Below, piece by piece: positions 50,131-58,796 of a stretch of DNA of 64,000 bases. Made by a program: the position numbers and the translations under genes. This DNA comes from Methylobacterium sp. C25 (GTDB lineage: Bacteria > Pseudomonadota > Alphaproteobacteria > Rhizobiales > Beijerinckiaceae). Location of the stretch: the NCBI RefSeq assembly GCF_021352225.1, contig NZ_JAAUVI010000001.1, forward strand, positions 1,205,556 to 1,269,555, given 5' to 3'. The notes beneath the pieces are model-generated. The model was given only the letters and a program-made list of their open reading frames with translations, ran no database searches and was not told the DNA's origin. Numbering within the stretch: the stretch's first letter is position 1; each line of letters opens with the position of its first letter.

Positions 50131-51672
50131 TCACGCCAGCCCGAGCTTCTCGGCGAGGCCGATGCGCTGCAGCTTGCCGGTGGCGCCCTTCGGGATCTCG
50201 TCGAGGATGACGATCTTGGCCGGTACCTTGAAGGCCGCGAGCCGCTCGGAGGCGAAGCTGCGGATTTCCTTCTCGAGAGCCGAGGCGCCCTCGCGCAGCA
50301 CGATCGCAGCGCAGACGTCCTCGCCGAGCTTGTCGTGGGGCACCGCGAAGGTCACGCACTGGGACACCGCCGGATGGTCCATCAGGATCTCGTCGACCTC
50401 GCGCGGCGAGATCTTTTCGCCGCCGCGGTTGATGATCTCCTTCAGGCGCCCGGTGATGGTCAGATAGCCTTCCGGGCAGAGCACGCCCTGGTCGCCGGTG
50501 CGGAACCAGCCCTGCTTGGTGAAGGCCCCCGCATTGGCTTTGTCGTTGTTCTCGTAGCCCGACATCACGTTGTCGCCGCGGATCACGATCTCGCCGGTCT
50601 CGCCTGCCGCCAGCGGCTCGCCGTCATGGTCCACCACCGCGATCTCCGGACCGGCGGCGAGGCCGACGGAGCCGGGGCGGTTCGGCTTGGGCGGCAGCGG
50701 GTTGGAGGCCATCTGGTGGGAGGCCTCGGTCATGCCGTAGGCCTCGACGACCGGAGCGCTGAAGGTCTCTTCGAGCTCGCGCAGCACCTGCGGCGGCAGC
50801 GAGGAGGACGACGAGCGGATGAAGCGCAGAGGCGTCGACTCGATGATCTCGCGATTGCGCGCGGCGCGGCCGAGGATCGCCTGGTGCATGGTGGGCACGC
50901 CCGTGTACCAGGTGGGCTTCACCTCCTCCATCCAGCCGAAGAACTTCAACGCGTTGAAGCCCGGCGAGCAGCAGACCTGTCCGCCGGCCGAGAGCGGCGC
51001 GAGCACGCCCGCGATCAGCCCATGGATATGGAACAGCGGCATGATGTTGAGGCCGCGATCCTCCGGCGTGAAGGCGAGCGCCGTGCGGATGTTGCGGGCC
51101 GAGGCGCAGACGTTCGACTGCTTGAGCGGCACGATCTTCGGACGCGACGTGGTGCCCGAGGTGTGCAGGATCAGGGCGATGTCGTCGGGCTCGGCGCGGC
51201 CGCTCTGCCCGGCCGGTCCGGCCTCGCCGGCGAAGGCGAGGGTGAAACTGCCGGCGCCCTGTTCCGGCGTCGGCGTGAGACGGGCGACGGCGACACCGAG
51301 CTTCTCCGCCACCGCGACGGAAGCCGACTCGCTGCCTTCGGCGACGATGAGCAGCTTCGCGTTGAGGTCGCTCATGTAGAACTCGAACTCGTCCGCCTTG
51401 TAGGACGGGTTGAGCGGGGCCGAGGTCGCACCGGAGGCGACTGAGATGAAGGCCGTGGCCATCTCCGGTCCGTTCGGCAACACGATCGCCACGCGGTCGC
51501 CGCGGCCGATGCCGTGCGCGTTCAGGTCGGCGACGGTGCGTTCGGCGAGCGCACGAAGCGCACCGAAGCTCAGTGGCACGCCGCCGGGGCTCGACAACGC
51601 CGGAGCGTCCTCGGCGCCGTGCTGGAGGAGAGCGTGAAGGGTCGTCGCTGACGGGGGAGCAGATGCGGCCAC
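50131..51672 (-). CDS. AMP-forming acyl-CoA ligase, probable oxalyl-CoA synthetase
   Basis: A 513-residue ANL-superfamily enzyme. LILHTSGTTSRPKIVPL is the AMP-binding P-loop, VVEAYGMTEASHQM the adenine-binding part, FRTGDQG and GRLKEIINRGGEKISP the hinge to the C-terminal domain, whose lysine is in PKGATGKLQRI. It resembles plant and yeast oxalyl-CoA synthetases (AAE3/Pcs60). Its neighbours are a PanE-type reductase and an oxalate/formate-type carrier, and M. extorquens is known to assimilate oxalate through oxalyl-CoA; that context gives the specific name. Start is GTG at 51672; other carboxylates remain possible. Confidence 0.75.
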   Translation of the reverse strand: MAASAPPSATTLHALLQHGAEDAPALSSPGGVPLSFGALRALAERTVADLNAHGIGRGDRVAIVLPNGPEMATAFISVASGATSAPLNPSYKADEFEFYMSDLNAKLLIVAEGSESASVAVAEKLGVAVARLTPTPEQGAGSFTLAFAGEAGPAGQSGRAEPDDIALILHTSGTTSRPKIVPLKQSNVCASARNIRTALAFTPEDRGLNIMPLFHIHGLIAGVLAPLSAGGQVCCSPGFNALKFFGWMEEVKPTWYTGVPTMHQAILGRAARNREIIESTPLRFIRSSSSSLPPQVLRELEETFSAPVVEAYGMTEASHQMASNPLPPKPNRPGSVGLAAGPEIAVVDHDGEPLAAGETGEIVIRGDNVMSGYENNDKANAGAFTKQGWFRTGDQGVLCPEGYLTITGRLKEIINRGGEKISPREVDEILMDHPAVSQCVTFAVPHDKLGEDVCAAIVLREGASALEKEIRSFASERLAAFKVPAKIVILDEIPKGATGKLQRIGLAEKLGLA

Positions 51673-51706
51673 GGTCGTTTTCCCTGCGATCTGAATGGTC
51701 GGAGAC

Positions 51707-52714
51707 TCAAGCCTGCGCGATGACGAGACGGCCGTTTGCCGTCTCAAGGCTGCGCGCCAGGAGCCTCATCAATGCGTAAACGGTATCGATGTGAGGCGTC
51801 GGCACGCCCACGAGCCTGCCCAGCTCGATCACCGAGCCGACCAGAGCTTCCAGTTCGATCGGCCGACCGGCCTCGACGTCCTGGAGCATCGAGGTCTTAT
51901 GGGCACCGACCTTCTCGGCACCGGCGACCCGCTTATCGATGCCGATGCGGAAGGTCACGCCGAGCGTGTTCGCGATCTTCTCCGCTTCCTTCATCATCGC
52001 GATGGCGAGCTCTCGCGTGTCGGGGAAGCGGCAGATGTCTTCCAGCGTCGCGTGGCTGAGCGCCGAGATCGGGTTGAAGCTGAGGTTGCCCCAGAGCTTG
52101 AGCCAGAGCTCGGCCCGGATGTCGCTCGTCACCGGCGCCTTGAAGCCGGCCTTGGTCAGGCGCTGCGAGACGTTGAGCGCCCGCTCGGACTTCGAGCCGT
52201 CCAATTCGCCGAGGCCGAAGCGATTGCCTTCGATCACCGTCACGGTGCCGGGATCGGTCAGCACGGCGGCCGGATAGACCACCGAGCCGATCACCTGGCG
52301 CGGGTCGAGATGCTGCGCGATCAGGCCGCCCGGATCGGCGGTCTCGAGCTGCGTGCCTTCGTACTGGCCGCCATGGCCACCCGAGAAGTACCACCACGGA
52401 ATGCCGTTCTGCATGGTGACGACAACTGTCTCGGGTCCGATCAGGTGCTTGAGATCGGCCGCGATTGGCCCAACCTGGTGCGCCTTCACCGTAAGCAGCA
52501 CGATGTCGTGGCGGCCGGCCTCCGCCATGGAGCGCGTCGCCTTGACGTTCTTGGCGTGGATCTCCTTGCCGTCCTCCTCGATCAGCCGCAGGCCGTCCTT
52601 GGCGATCGCCGCCGCGTTGCTGCGGGCAATGAAGGTGACGTCCTCGCCAGCTTCCGCCAGCCTGACTCCGAGATATCCGCCGATGGCTCCGGCGCCGACG
52701 ATCGCGATGCTCAT
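51707..52714 (-). CDS. panE2: Ketopantoate-reductase family, probable oxalyl-CoA reductase
   Basis: A 335-residue PanE-like dehydrogenase. The N-terminal NADP-binding loop AIVGAGAIGGYLG is at 3-15, TVKAHQ near 76-81, and the C-terminal LWLKLWGNLSFNPISAL carries the catalytic Lys and Asn of the family. PanE normally makes pantoate, but in M. extorquens a PanE-type protein serves as oxalyl-CoA reductase yielding glyoxylate (recalled from the literature; symbol from memory). Located 34 bases upstream of the ligase, on the same strand. Plain ketopantoate reductase activity is the alternative. Confidence 0.7.
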   Translation of the reverse strand: MSIAIVGAGAIGGYLGVRLAEAGEDVTFIARSNAAAIAKDGLRLIEEDGKEIHAKNVKATRSMAEAGRHDIVLLTVKAHQVGPIAADLKHLIGPETVVVTMQNGIPWWYFSGGHGGQYEGTQLETADPGGLIAQHLDPRQVIGSVVYPAAVLTDPGTVTVIEGNRFGLGELDGSKSERALNVSQRLTKAGFKAPVTSDIRAELWLKLWGNLSFNPISALSHATLEDICRFPDTRELAIAMMKEAEKIANTLGVTFRIGIDKRVAGAEKVGAHKTSMLQDVEAGRPIELEALVGSVIELGRLVGVPTPHIDTVYALMRLLARSLETANGRLVIAQA

Positions 52715-52862
52715 GCCTGTGTCCGTGTCTAGTTTCCGTCGAGGCCTCGACCGGGATCGTGATCCGGCAGACGCCTGTATCGTAGCGTTCAAACTTTGGG
52801 CTGGCCGGTAATACTATATGCCAGTCCGGTGGAGACACCTGTCCCTTGGTCTTGCTCGACTC

Positions 52863-53627
52863 CTACTCGAAGCGGTTGGACAGCGTTCCGATGCCGTCGA
52901 TGACGACTTCGACGGTGCCGCCCTTCGGGATCGGGCCGACGCCATTCGAGGTACCGCAGGCGATGAGATCACCTGGTTCCAGGGTCATGCCCTGCGAGAG
53001 CAGGGAGACCAGGCGCGCCGGCTGGAAGACCATGTCCGCGACCGGATAGTTCTGGCGCTCGCGCCCGTTCACCAGCGTGCGCACGGTCAAGGATGCCGGG
53101 TCGAGGCCCGTGGCGATGACGGGGCCGAAGGGCGAGAACCCGTCGAGGCCCTTGGCGCGCACCCATTGCGCGAAGCTCGCATCCGCCTTGAGGATGGAGG
53201 GCGCGGTGACATCGTTGGTGCAGGTATAGCCGAAGATCGCATCCGCGGCCGTCGCCTCGTCCGCGTCGCGGATGCGCTTGCCGATCACGATGCCGAGCTC
53301 GCCCTCGTAGACGACGCGGCCGGCGGCCTCGGGGATCGGGATGACGGCGCCGGACGCGGCATAGCTGCTCGCCGGCTTCACGAAGAACAGCGGGGCCTCG
53401 GGCAGCGTCAGCTCCTGCTTCTCGGCCATGGCGTGGAAGTTGTTCCACAGCGCGATCAGCTTGGAAGGGCGGCAGGGCATCGCGACCGTGACCTCGGCGA
53501 GCGGCAGCGTCTCGCCGGTCGCCGTCGGGTCGCCGAACAGCTCGCCCTCGAAGACGGTGATGCGCTCGCCGTCGAGCTGGCCGAAGCCCTCGCGGCCGTC
53601 GTGGGTGTATCGGATCCAGTGGGTCAT
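52863..53627 (-). CDS. Fumarylacetoacetate-hydrolase (FAH) family protein
   Basis: A 254-residue FAH-fold protein. VYEGELGIVIGKRIRD near 135-150 holds the metal-binding Glu pair, and YTCTNDVTAPSI and GTSNGVGPIPKGGTVEV are typical of the family, whose members cleave C-C bonds of 1,3-diketo acids or tautomerise and decarboxylate oxaloacetate. It overlaps the carrier gene by ATGA and lies 148 bases before the reductase. Its part in oxalate use is not known; hydrolysis or tautomerisation of oxaloacetate or a related keto acid would fit. Confidence 0.75.
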   Translation of the reverse strand: MTHWIRYTHDGREGFGQLDGERITVFEGELFGDPTATGETLPLAEVTVAMPCRPSKLIALWNNFHAMAEKQELTLPEAPLFFVKPASSYAASGAVIPIPEAAGRVVYEGELGIVIGKRIRDADEATAADAIFGYTCTNDVTAPSILKADASFAQWVRAKGLDGFSPFGPVIATGLDPASLTVRTLVNGRERQNYPVADMVFQPARLVSLLSQGMTLEPGDLIACGTSNGVGPIPKGGTVEVVIDGIGTLSNRFE

Positions 53628-54934
53628 GCCGCGGCACTCCGGGCGACGACACGGGCACGCCAGGGCTTCAGCACCGCGATGGCCAGCAGCGAGGCCAGGA
53701 TGTTGGCGCCGGCGGCGACCAGGAAGACGCCGTTCCAGTTGCCATTGGCCTGCTGCAGGTAGTTCGCGGCCGGCACGAGCAGCGCCGCCGTACCCTTGGC
53801 CGTGTAGAGCAGGCCCGCATTGGTGGCGGCGAATTTCGAGCCGAACGTGTCCGTGCAGGTCGAGGGGAAGAGCGAGTAGATCTCGCCCCAGGCGAAAAAC
53901 ACGAACCCCGAGAGCAGCACGAACCAGAGCGGGTCGTGGCCCCAGAGGTAGAGCATGTAGATGCCGCCGCCTTCCATCGCGAAGGCGATGAACATGGTGT
54001 TCTCGCGGCCGATCTTGTCCGAGACCCAGCCGAAGAAGGGCCGCGTCAGGCCGTTGAGCACCCGGTCGATCGTCGCGGCGAAGGTGATCGCCACCATGGT
54101 CAGGCCGAGGATCGTCACGGGTGTCTTGTCGACGCCGATATCGGCGGCGATCGGCTTGAGATTGGCGGTGATCATCAGGCCGCCGGCGCCGACGATCACG
54201 AACATGAAGTACATCAGCCAGAAGATCGGCTGGCGGGCGACCTCGGAGGGCGTGTAGTCGCGCCGGCTCTGGATCACGCTGGTCTGGGCGGGAGCCTGCG
54301 GCAGCTGCCCCTTCTTCGGAGAGGCGAGCAGCAGCGCGAGCACGCAGACGATCACGCCCTGGCCGATGCCGAAATAGAAGAAGGCGGCCTGGAAGCCGTG
54401 GTCCGAGATCATCCACTGGATCGGGGCAACGGTGAGCGCCGAGCCGGCACCGAAGCCGGCGGCCGTGATGCCGGCGGCGAGGCCGCGCTTGTCCGGGAAC
54501 CATTTCAGCGCGCTGCCGACACAGGTGCCGTAGACCGCGCCGGCGCCGATGCCGGCGATGACCTGGCCGAGATAGAACAGGTTCAGCGTGTCGGCGTAGG
54601 AGTTGATCACCCAGCCGATGCCGCAGAGCAGGCCGCCGAACAGCACCACGACCCTCGGCCCGTACTTGTCCACGAACCAGCCCTCGACTGGCACCAGCCA
54701 GGTCTCGAACAGCACGAACAGCGTGAAGGCCCACTGGATCGCGGCGCGGTCGAATCCGAACTTCTTCTGGATATCGGGGACGAAGAAGGTCCAGCCGTAT
54801 TGGAGGTTGGCGATCATCACCATGCAGATCACGCCGATGATCAGCTGACCCCAGCGGCCGAATGCAGGAGCGGCCACCGCAGAGCCGGCATAAGTGTCCG
54901 CACGGGACACAGGGTCGGCGGCTTGCAGGGCCAT
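53624..54934 (-). CDS. oxlT: MFS carrier, oxalate/formate antiporter type
   Basis: A 436-residue MFS protein with about twelve helices. VPVEGWFVDKYGPRVVV and the later GWVSDKIGRENTMF are the loop 2-3 and 8-9 motifs, and the whole chain resembles the OxlT family, including a Lys in LLYTAKGTAALLVP in the eleventh-helix region where OxlT has a substrate lysine. First gene of the cluster; GAGG precedes the ATG at 54934. The frame continues open upstream to 55300 but that part is not protein-like. It would take up oxalate, or exchange it for formate. Confidence 0.75.
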   Translation of the reverse strand: MALQAADPVSRADTYAGSAVAAPAFGRWGQLIIGVICMVMIANLQYGWTFFVPDIQKKFGFDRAAIQWAFTLFVLFETWLVPVEGWFVDKYGPRVVVLFGGLLCGIGWVINSYADTLNLFYLGQVIAGIGAGAVYGTCVGSALKWFPDKRGLAAGITAAGFGAGSALTVAPIQWMISDHGFQAAFFYFGIGQGVIVCVLALLLASPKKGQLPQAPAQTSVIQSRRDYTPSEVARQPIFWLMYFMFVIVGAGGLMITANLKPIAADIGVDKTPVTILGLTMVAITFAATIDRVLNGLTRPFFGWVSDKIGRENTMFIAFAMEGGGIYMLYLWGHDPLWFVLLSGFVFFAWGEIYSLFPSTCTDTFGSKFAATNAGLLYTAKGTAALLVPAANYLQQANGNWNGVFLVAAGANILASLLAIAVLKPWRARVVARSAAA

Positions 54935-55286
54935 GATCGCTTCCTCGACGTCCGCTGTTTGAGTTTTTCTTGTCGGTTTCGGTTCTAGTTCAACGCATTT
55001 TGAATACAACAACCATCGCCTGACTGGGACCTTGAGACTCGCCGCAAAATATTTGGCTCCAGCATCCAAAAAATTTGAACTCATCATCGACACGGTCGAC
55101 TGGATTGCTTTTGTACGAGCCTGCCGGCTTGGGCTGAACGCGCGGCCAAGTGGCTGGCGCAACGGGCTGTTCTCGCGCCGCCTGATCGCTTGACAGGCGA
55201 CCGCCCGCCATGGTCGGAACACCCTGGCTTTTCGCGGTTGCTCAGACCGATTGCGGGGCCACCGTGGTGCGAGTGAGGAACGGCGC
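54935..55286. other. Intergenic region carrying the oxalate-cluster promoter
   Basis: About 350 bases with no gene. The part near the carrier gene is A/T-rich (TTTTTCTTG, TTTTGAATACAA, AAAATATTTGG), unlike the surrounding coding DNA, and probably contains the minus-strand promoter and regulator sites. I found no convincing known operator. Confidence 0.4.
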
Positions 55287-55298
55287 GTGAGGCTGAGC

Positions 55299-55835
55299 AT
55301 GGGGTTGCGAAGGGCGGACGGACCGGCTTCGGTTCGCTATCTGCCGGGCCTTCTCATGGCTTTGGCTTTCGCGTTCGGCTTCGCGATGCCGGACGCGGCC
55401 CGCGCGCAGGGCGAAGTCCGCAAGACCTTCGACGACTGGCAACTGCGCTGCGAGACGCCGGCCGGCGCCAAGGCCGAGCAATGTGCCCTCGTCCAGTACG
55501 TTGCCGCGGAGGATCGGCCGAACCTCTCGCTGGTCGTCATCGTGCTCAAGACGGCCGATAACCGCGGCTATCTGCTGCGCGTGGTGGCGCCGCTCGGCGT
55601 TCTGCTGCCCTCGGGCCTCGGCTTGAAGATCGACAACAACGACATCGGCCGCGCCGGCTTCGTGCGCTGCCTGACCACGGGCTGCGTCGCCGAAGTGGTG
55701 ATGGATGACGGCCTGATCCGCACCTTCAAGAGCGGCAAGCAGGCCACCTTCATCGTCTTCCAGACGCCGGAGGAGGGGGTCGGCATCCCGCTCTCGCTCA
55801 AGGGCTTCGACACCGGCTTCGAGTCGATGAAATAA
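55299..55835 (+). CDS. Invasion-associated locus B (IalB) family protein
   Basis: A 178-residue exported protein. A signal peptide (GLLMALAFAFGFAMPDAARA) ends near 33; the mature part has FDDWQLRCETP, CALVQYV and a CLTTGCVAEVV segment, the Cys pattern of the IalB family. First linked to host-cell invasion in Bartonella, IalB proteins occur in many free-living alphaproteobacteria with no clear role. GTG at 55287 with AGGAA is an equally good start. Confidence 0.82.
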   Translation: MGLRRADGPASVRYLPGLLMALAFAFGFAMPDAARAQGEVRKTFDDWQLRCETPAGAKAEQCALVQYVAAEDRPNLSLVVIVLKTADNRGYLLRVVAPLGVLLPSGLGLKIDNNDIGRAGFVRCLTTGCVAEVVMDDGLIRTFKSGKQATFIVFQTPEEGVGIPLSLKGFDTGFESMK

Positions 55836-55893
55836 AATCGTCCGATTTCGGTGCCAGAGGCGCTGGGAACGACACGAATCGGAACACGGTACC

Positions 55894-56571
55894 ATGCGGG
55901 GATGGGGACATTTGGCGGCCGCGCTCGCGCTGTCGCTCACCGGGATTGGCGCGGCTCAGGCGGAATCGGGCGGCTTCTTCAAGAACATGTTCGGAGGCGG
56001 CGGCGGCGGCGAGAGCAGCGGCGGTGACGCTACCCCGCTGCTGAGAGGGCCGAAGCTCCAGGATCCGGATGAGGCCTACTGTCCGCAGATCGACGTGCGT
56101 GACGGCGGAGCCGCCATCCAGGCCTATGCGGGTGCCCCCGGCGATTCCGGCCACCTGCGCCATCAGATCACCTTCGGCCAGATGAGCCGTGAATGCGGCG
56201 TGCTGCCGGGCGGCGGGGTCCGCGTGCGCGTCGGCGTGCAGGTGCGGGCGCTGCTCGGCCCGGCCGGCGGGGCGGGCACCTTCGACGCGCCGCTCACGGT
56301 CTCGCTCAAGTACAATGACAAGGTCGTGGCCACGCACACGCGCCGGGTCGCGGTGTCGATCCCGGCGGGCGCCGCGATCGGCCAGACCTCGGTCGTCGAC
56401 GACGGATTGCAGGTTCCGGCCGACATGGCGGTCGGCTACGAGATCGAGGTGGCGCTCGCCGGCACGGCCCCCAAGGCCAAGCCCAAGGCCAAAAGTGCTG
56501 CGCGCCATTCGCGAAAAGCTCCGGCCGAGGCCGTCGCTTCCCCGGCAGAACCGGCGCTCGACGCCCAGTGA
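55894..56571 (+). CDS. Secreted protein of unknown function
   Basis: A 225-residue exported protein. The signal peptide ends near residue 23 (GIGAAQAES), followed by a glycine-run linker (MFGGGGGGESSGG), a compact beta-rich domain with single Cys at CPQIDVRDGG and RECGVLPGGG, and a Lys/Pro/Ala tail. Likely periplasmic or outer-membrane associated; similar proteins recur in Rhizobiales with no assigned function. It lies 58 bases after the IalB gene and upstream of two glycosyltransferases. Confidence 0.65.
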   Translation: MRGWGHLAAALALSLTGIGAAQAESGGFFKNMFGGGGGGESSGGDATPLLRGPKLQDPDEAYCPQIDVRDGGAAIQAYAGAPGDSGHLRHQITFGQMSRECGVLPGGGVRVRVGVQVRALLGPAGGAGTFDAPLTVSLKYNDKVVATHTRRVAVSIPAGAAIGQTSVVDDGLQVPADMAVGYEIEVALAGTAPKAKPKAKSAARHSRKAPAEAVASPAEPALDAQ

Positions 56572-56614
56572 GAGGGGTGACGCGCGCGAGGGCGTCCCGC
56601 ATAAGCCGCGCACC

Positions 56615-58741
56615 ATGGAGCAGGCCCCCGCGTCCTCATCGCAGTTACCAGGGCCGGCTCGGCATCGGGATGCAGCCGCCATCGCGCCCTTAGCGCCCCG
56701 CGATCCAACTCCGAGAGCGAGCCGTTGGCTCGGTCGCGCGACGACGTTCTCCATCGAGCCGATCGACGGCCCGATCTTCGATCAGCGGCTGCTGCCGGAA
56801 GGCCGACTGCGCGACCGGTGGATCGTCCTGAGTTACCGGATCGATCCGACCGTACCGCCGTCTCGGCCGATGATCCGGTTCCTGCGCGCCGATGGAGGCA
56901 CGCAGGATTTCATCATGCCGGGTGTGGCGTTGGAGACAGCCTCCTGGCTCGGCCTGATGCCGGAGGATCTCGACGAGATCCAGCTCGCGGCCGGCCCGGG
57001 CTTCACGCTGGAGCGGGTGGGCCTGCGCAGCCATGCGAGCCTGTTGGCCGAATGCCTGCGGAAGCGTCCGATCCGGGTTGCTGCCGCACTCTACAACCGG
57101 CTGAGGGGCGACGAGCGGCGCTACCGCGACATCCTGCGCGGCGCCTGCGCCGTCACCCGGTTCTCGCGCTATGCCGAATGGCGCTCGGCGCGGCTGCGGC
57201 CGGCTGAGCATGGCGGTGCTGCCACGGCAGGTGTGATCCGCCTGATCCTGCCGGCGCACCGCTCCGACGCGGTTCGGCTCGGCCGGACGGTGGCGAGTTT
57301 GATCGCGCAGGATCACCGCGACTGGCGGGCGACGATCGCTTGGGTTGGCGGAACCGCGTCGGGCGAGCCTCGAAGCGTGCCACCCGGGCTGTCTGACGCG
57401 CGCTTTACCGAATCCGAGTGGGACGACACGGCTAATGCCGCTGCACTTCTCGGCGATGCCGATGCCTTGGGTCTTTTGCAGCCCGGCGACGAACTCCAGG
57501 CCGAGGCGCTGGCGATCCTGGCGGCCATGCTCGCTGCTGGCGGCGCCGATCTCGTCTATGCCGACGAGGAGGTGACCGGCCCATCGCCGCGGCCGGTGCT
57601 CAAGCCCGATTGGAGCCCGGATCTCGCCCTCGTCACCGGCTATCTCGGCCGTCCGACACTGCTGTCGCGAGCGCTGTGCGAACGCTTGGGCGAGGATCCG
57701 GTCGGGCCATCCGATGGCGTGGCGCTTGCCCTGGCGGCAGGGTCCGCTGCGGGCGCGATCACCCACGTCCCGCGCATCCTCTGCCGCTCCGAACCGGCTC
57801 CCGGCGACACGGCTGAGCGTGGGCACGTGCTCGATCGTCATCTCGCTCGCATCGGCTCGCGGGCCCGGGCCACATTGGCCGGCAGGGTGCTCGAACTGGA
57901 CTGGCCAGTGCCGCAACCGGCGCCGCTCGCGAGCATCGTCATCCCGTCCCGCGACCGTCTCGACCTGATCAGCCGCGTCACCGAAGGCGTGCTGCGCCAG
58001 ACCGAGTATCCGGCGATCGAACTGGTCATCGTCGACAACGGTTCGACCGATCCGGCGGTACTGGAGCTCTACGACCGGCTGCGCGCCGATCCGCGGGTAC
58101 GCATCGAGCCCTATCCGCACCCGTTCAACTTCTCGGCCATGACCAATGCCGGCGTGCGGGCCGCCAGCGGCCAAGTGCTCGTGCTCCTCAACAACGACAT
58201 TGCGGTTCTGGAGCCCGGCTGGCTCTCGGCGATGGTGGGACAGGCCATTCGGCCGGAGGTGGGCGCCGTCGGCGCCCGGCTTCTCTACGAGGATGGCACC
58301 CTGCAGCATGCCGGGGTGGTTGTCGGCCTCGGGGGCCGCGCCGGCCACATCCTGCGACGGCGACCCGGCGACACGCCCGGCCATCTCGGCCGGCTCAGGG
58401 TGGCACACGAGGTCTCGGCGGTAACGGCGGCCTGCCTCGCGGTCGAGCGCCGCAAGTTCGATGCGGTCGACGGCTTCGACGAGAAGACCTTCGGCATCGA
58501 TTTCAACGACGTCGACTTCTGCCTGCGTCTCGGCGCCCGCGGCCTCAAGACGATCTGGACGCCGAAGGCCACCCTGTCTCATCTCGAATCGGTCAGCCGT
58601 GGCCGCCCGAAGGGCGAGGAGCGTCGCCGCTTCGAGCGCGAGGCCGACGCCTTTGCCGATCGATGGCGCGGCGTGATCCGCCACGACCCCTTCTATCATC
58701 CGGCGCTTTCGCTCACCACGTTCGGCGAGGATCTGGAGTGA
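56615..58741 (+). CDS. Large GT2-family glycosyltransferase
   Basis: A 708-residue protein whose C-terminal half is a GT2 transferase: SIVIPSRDRLDLI near 435 starts the GT-A fold, ELVIVDNGSTDPAVL gives a nucleotide-sugar Asp, VLLNNDIAVLEP the DxD-like metal site, and FDEKTFGIDFNDVDFCLRL the catalytic ED-type motif. The first half has a weaker, older-looking GT2-like domain (VIRLILPAHRSDA, LVYADEEV) preceded by a small N-terminal domain, as in rhamnan/O-antigen chain-building proteins. Sugar and acceptor are unknown. Likely a polysaccharide enzyme. Confidence 0.82.
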   Translation: MEQAPASSSQLPGPARHRDAAAIAPLAPRDPTPRASRWLGRATTFSIEPIDGPIFDQRLLPEGRLRDRWIVLSYRIDPTVPPSRPMIRFLRADGGTQDFIMPGVALETASWLGLMPEDLDEIQLAAGPGFTLERVGLRSHASLLAECLRKRPIRVAAALYNRLRGDERRYRDILRGACAVTRFSRYAEWRSARLRPAEHGGAATAGVIRLILPAHRSDAVRLGRTVASLIAQDHRDWRATIAWVGGTASGEPRSVPPGLSDARFTESEWDDTANAAALLGDADALGLLQPGDELQAEALAILAAMLAAGGADLVYADEEVTGPSPRPVLKPDWSPDLALVTGYLGRPTLLSRALCERLGEDPVGPSDGVALALAAGSAAGAITHVPRILCRSEPAPGDTAERGHVLDRHLARIGSRARATLAGRVLELDWPVPQPAPLASIVIPSRDRLDLISRVTEGVLRQTEYPAIELVIVDNGSTDPAVLELYDRLRADPRVRIEPYPHPFNFSAMTNAGVRAASGQVLVLLNNDIAVLEPGWLSAMVGQAIRPEVGAVGARLLYEDGTLQHAGVVVGLGGRAGHILRRRPGDTPGHLGRLRVAHEVSAVTAACLAVERRKFDAVDGFDEKTFGIDFNDVDFCLRLGARGLKTIWTPKATLSHLESVSRGRPKGEERRRFEREADAFADRWRGVIRHDPFYHPALSLTTFGEDLE

Positions 58742-58796
58742 TGGCGGCTTTGCCCCGCAAGGACGGGAAAGCGGCAGGCCGGGTGGCTGCCGGCCG

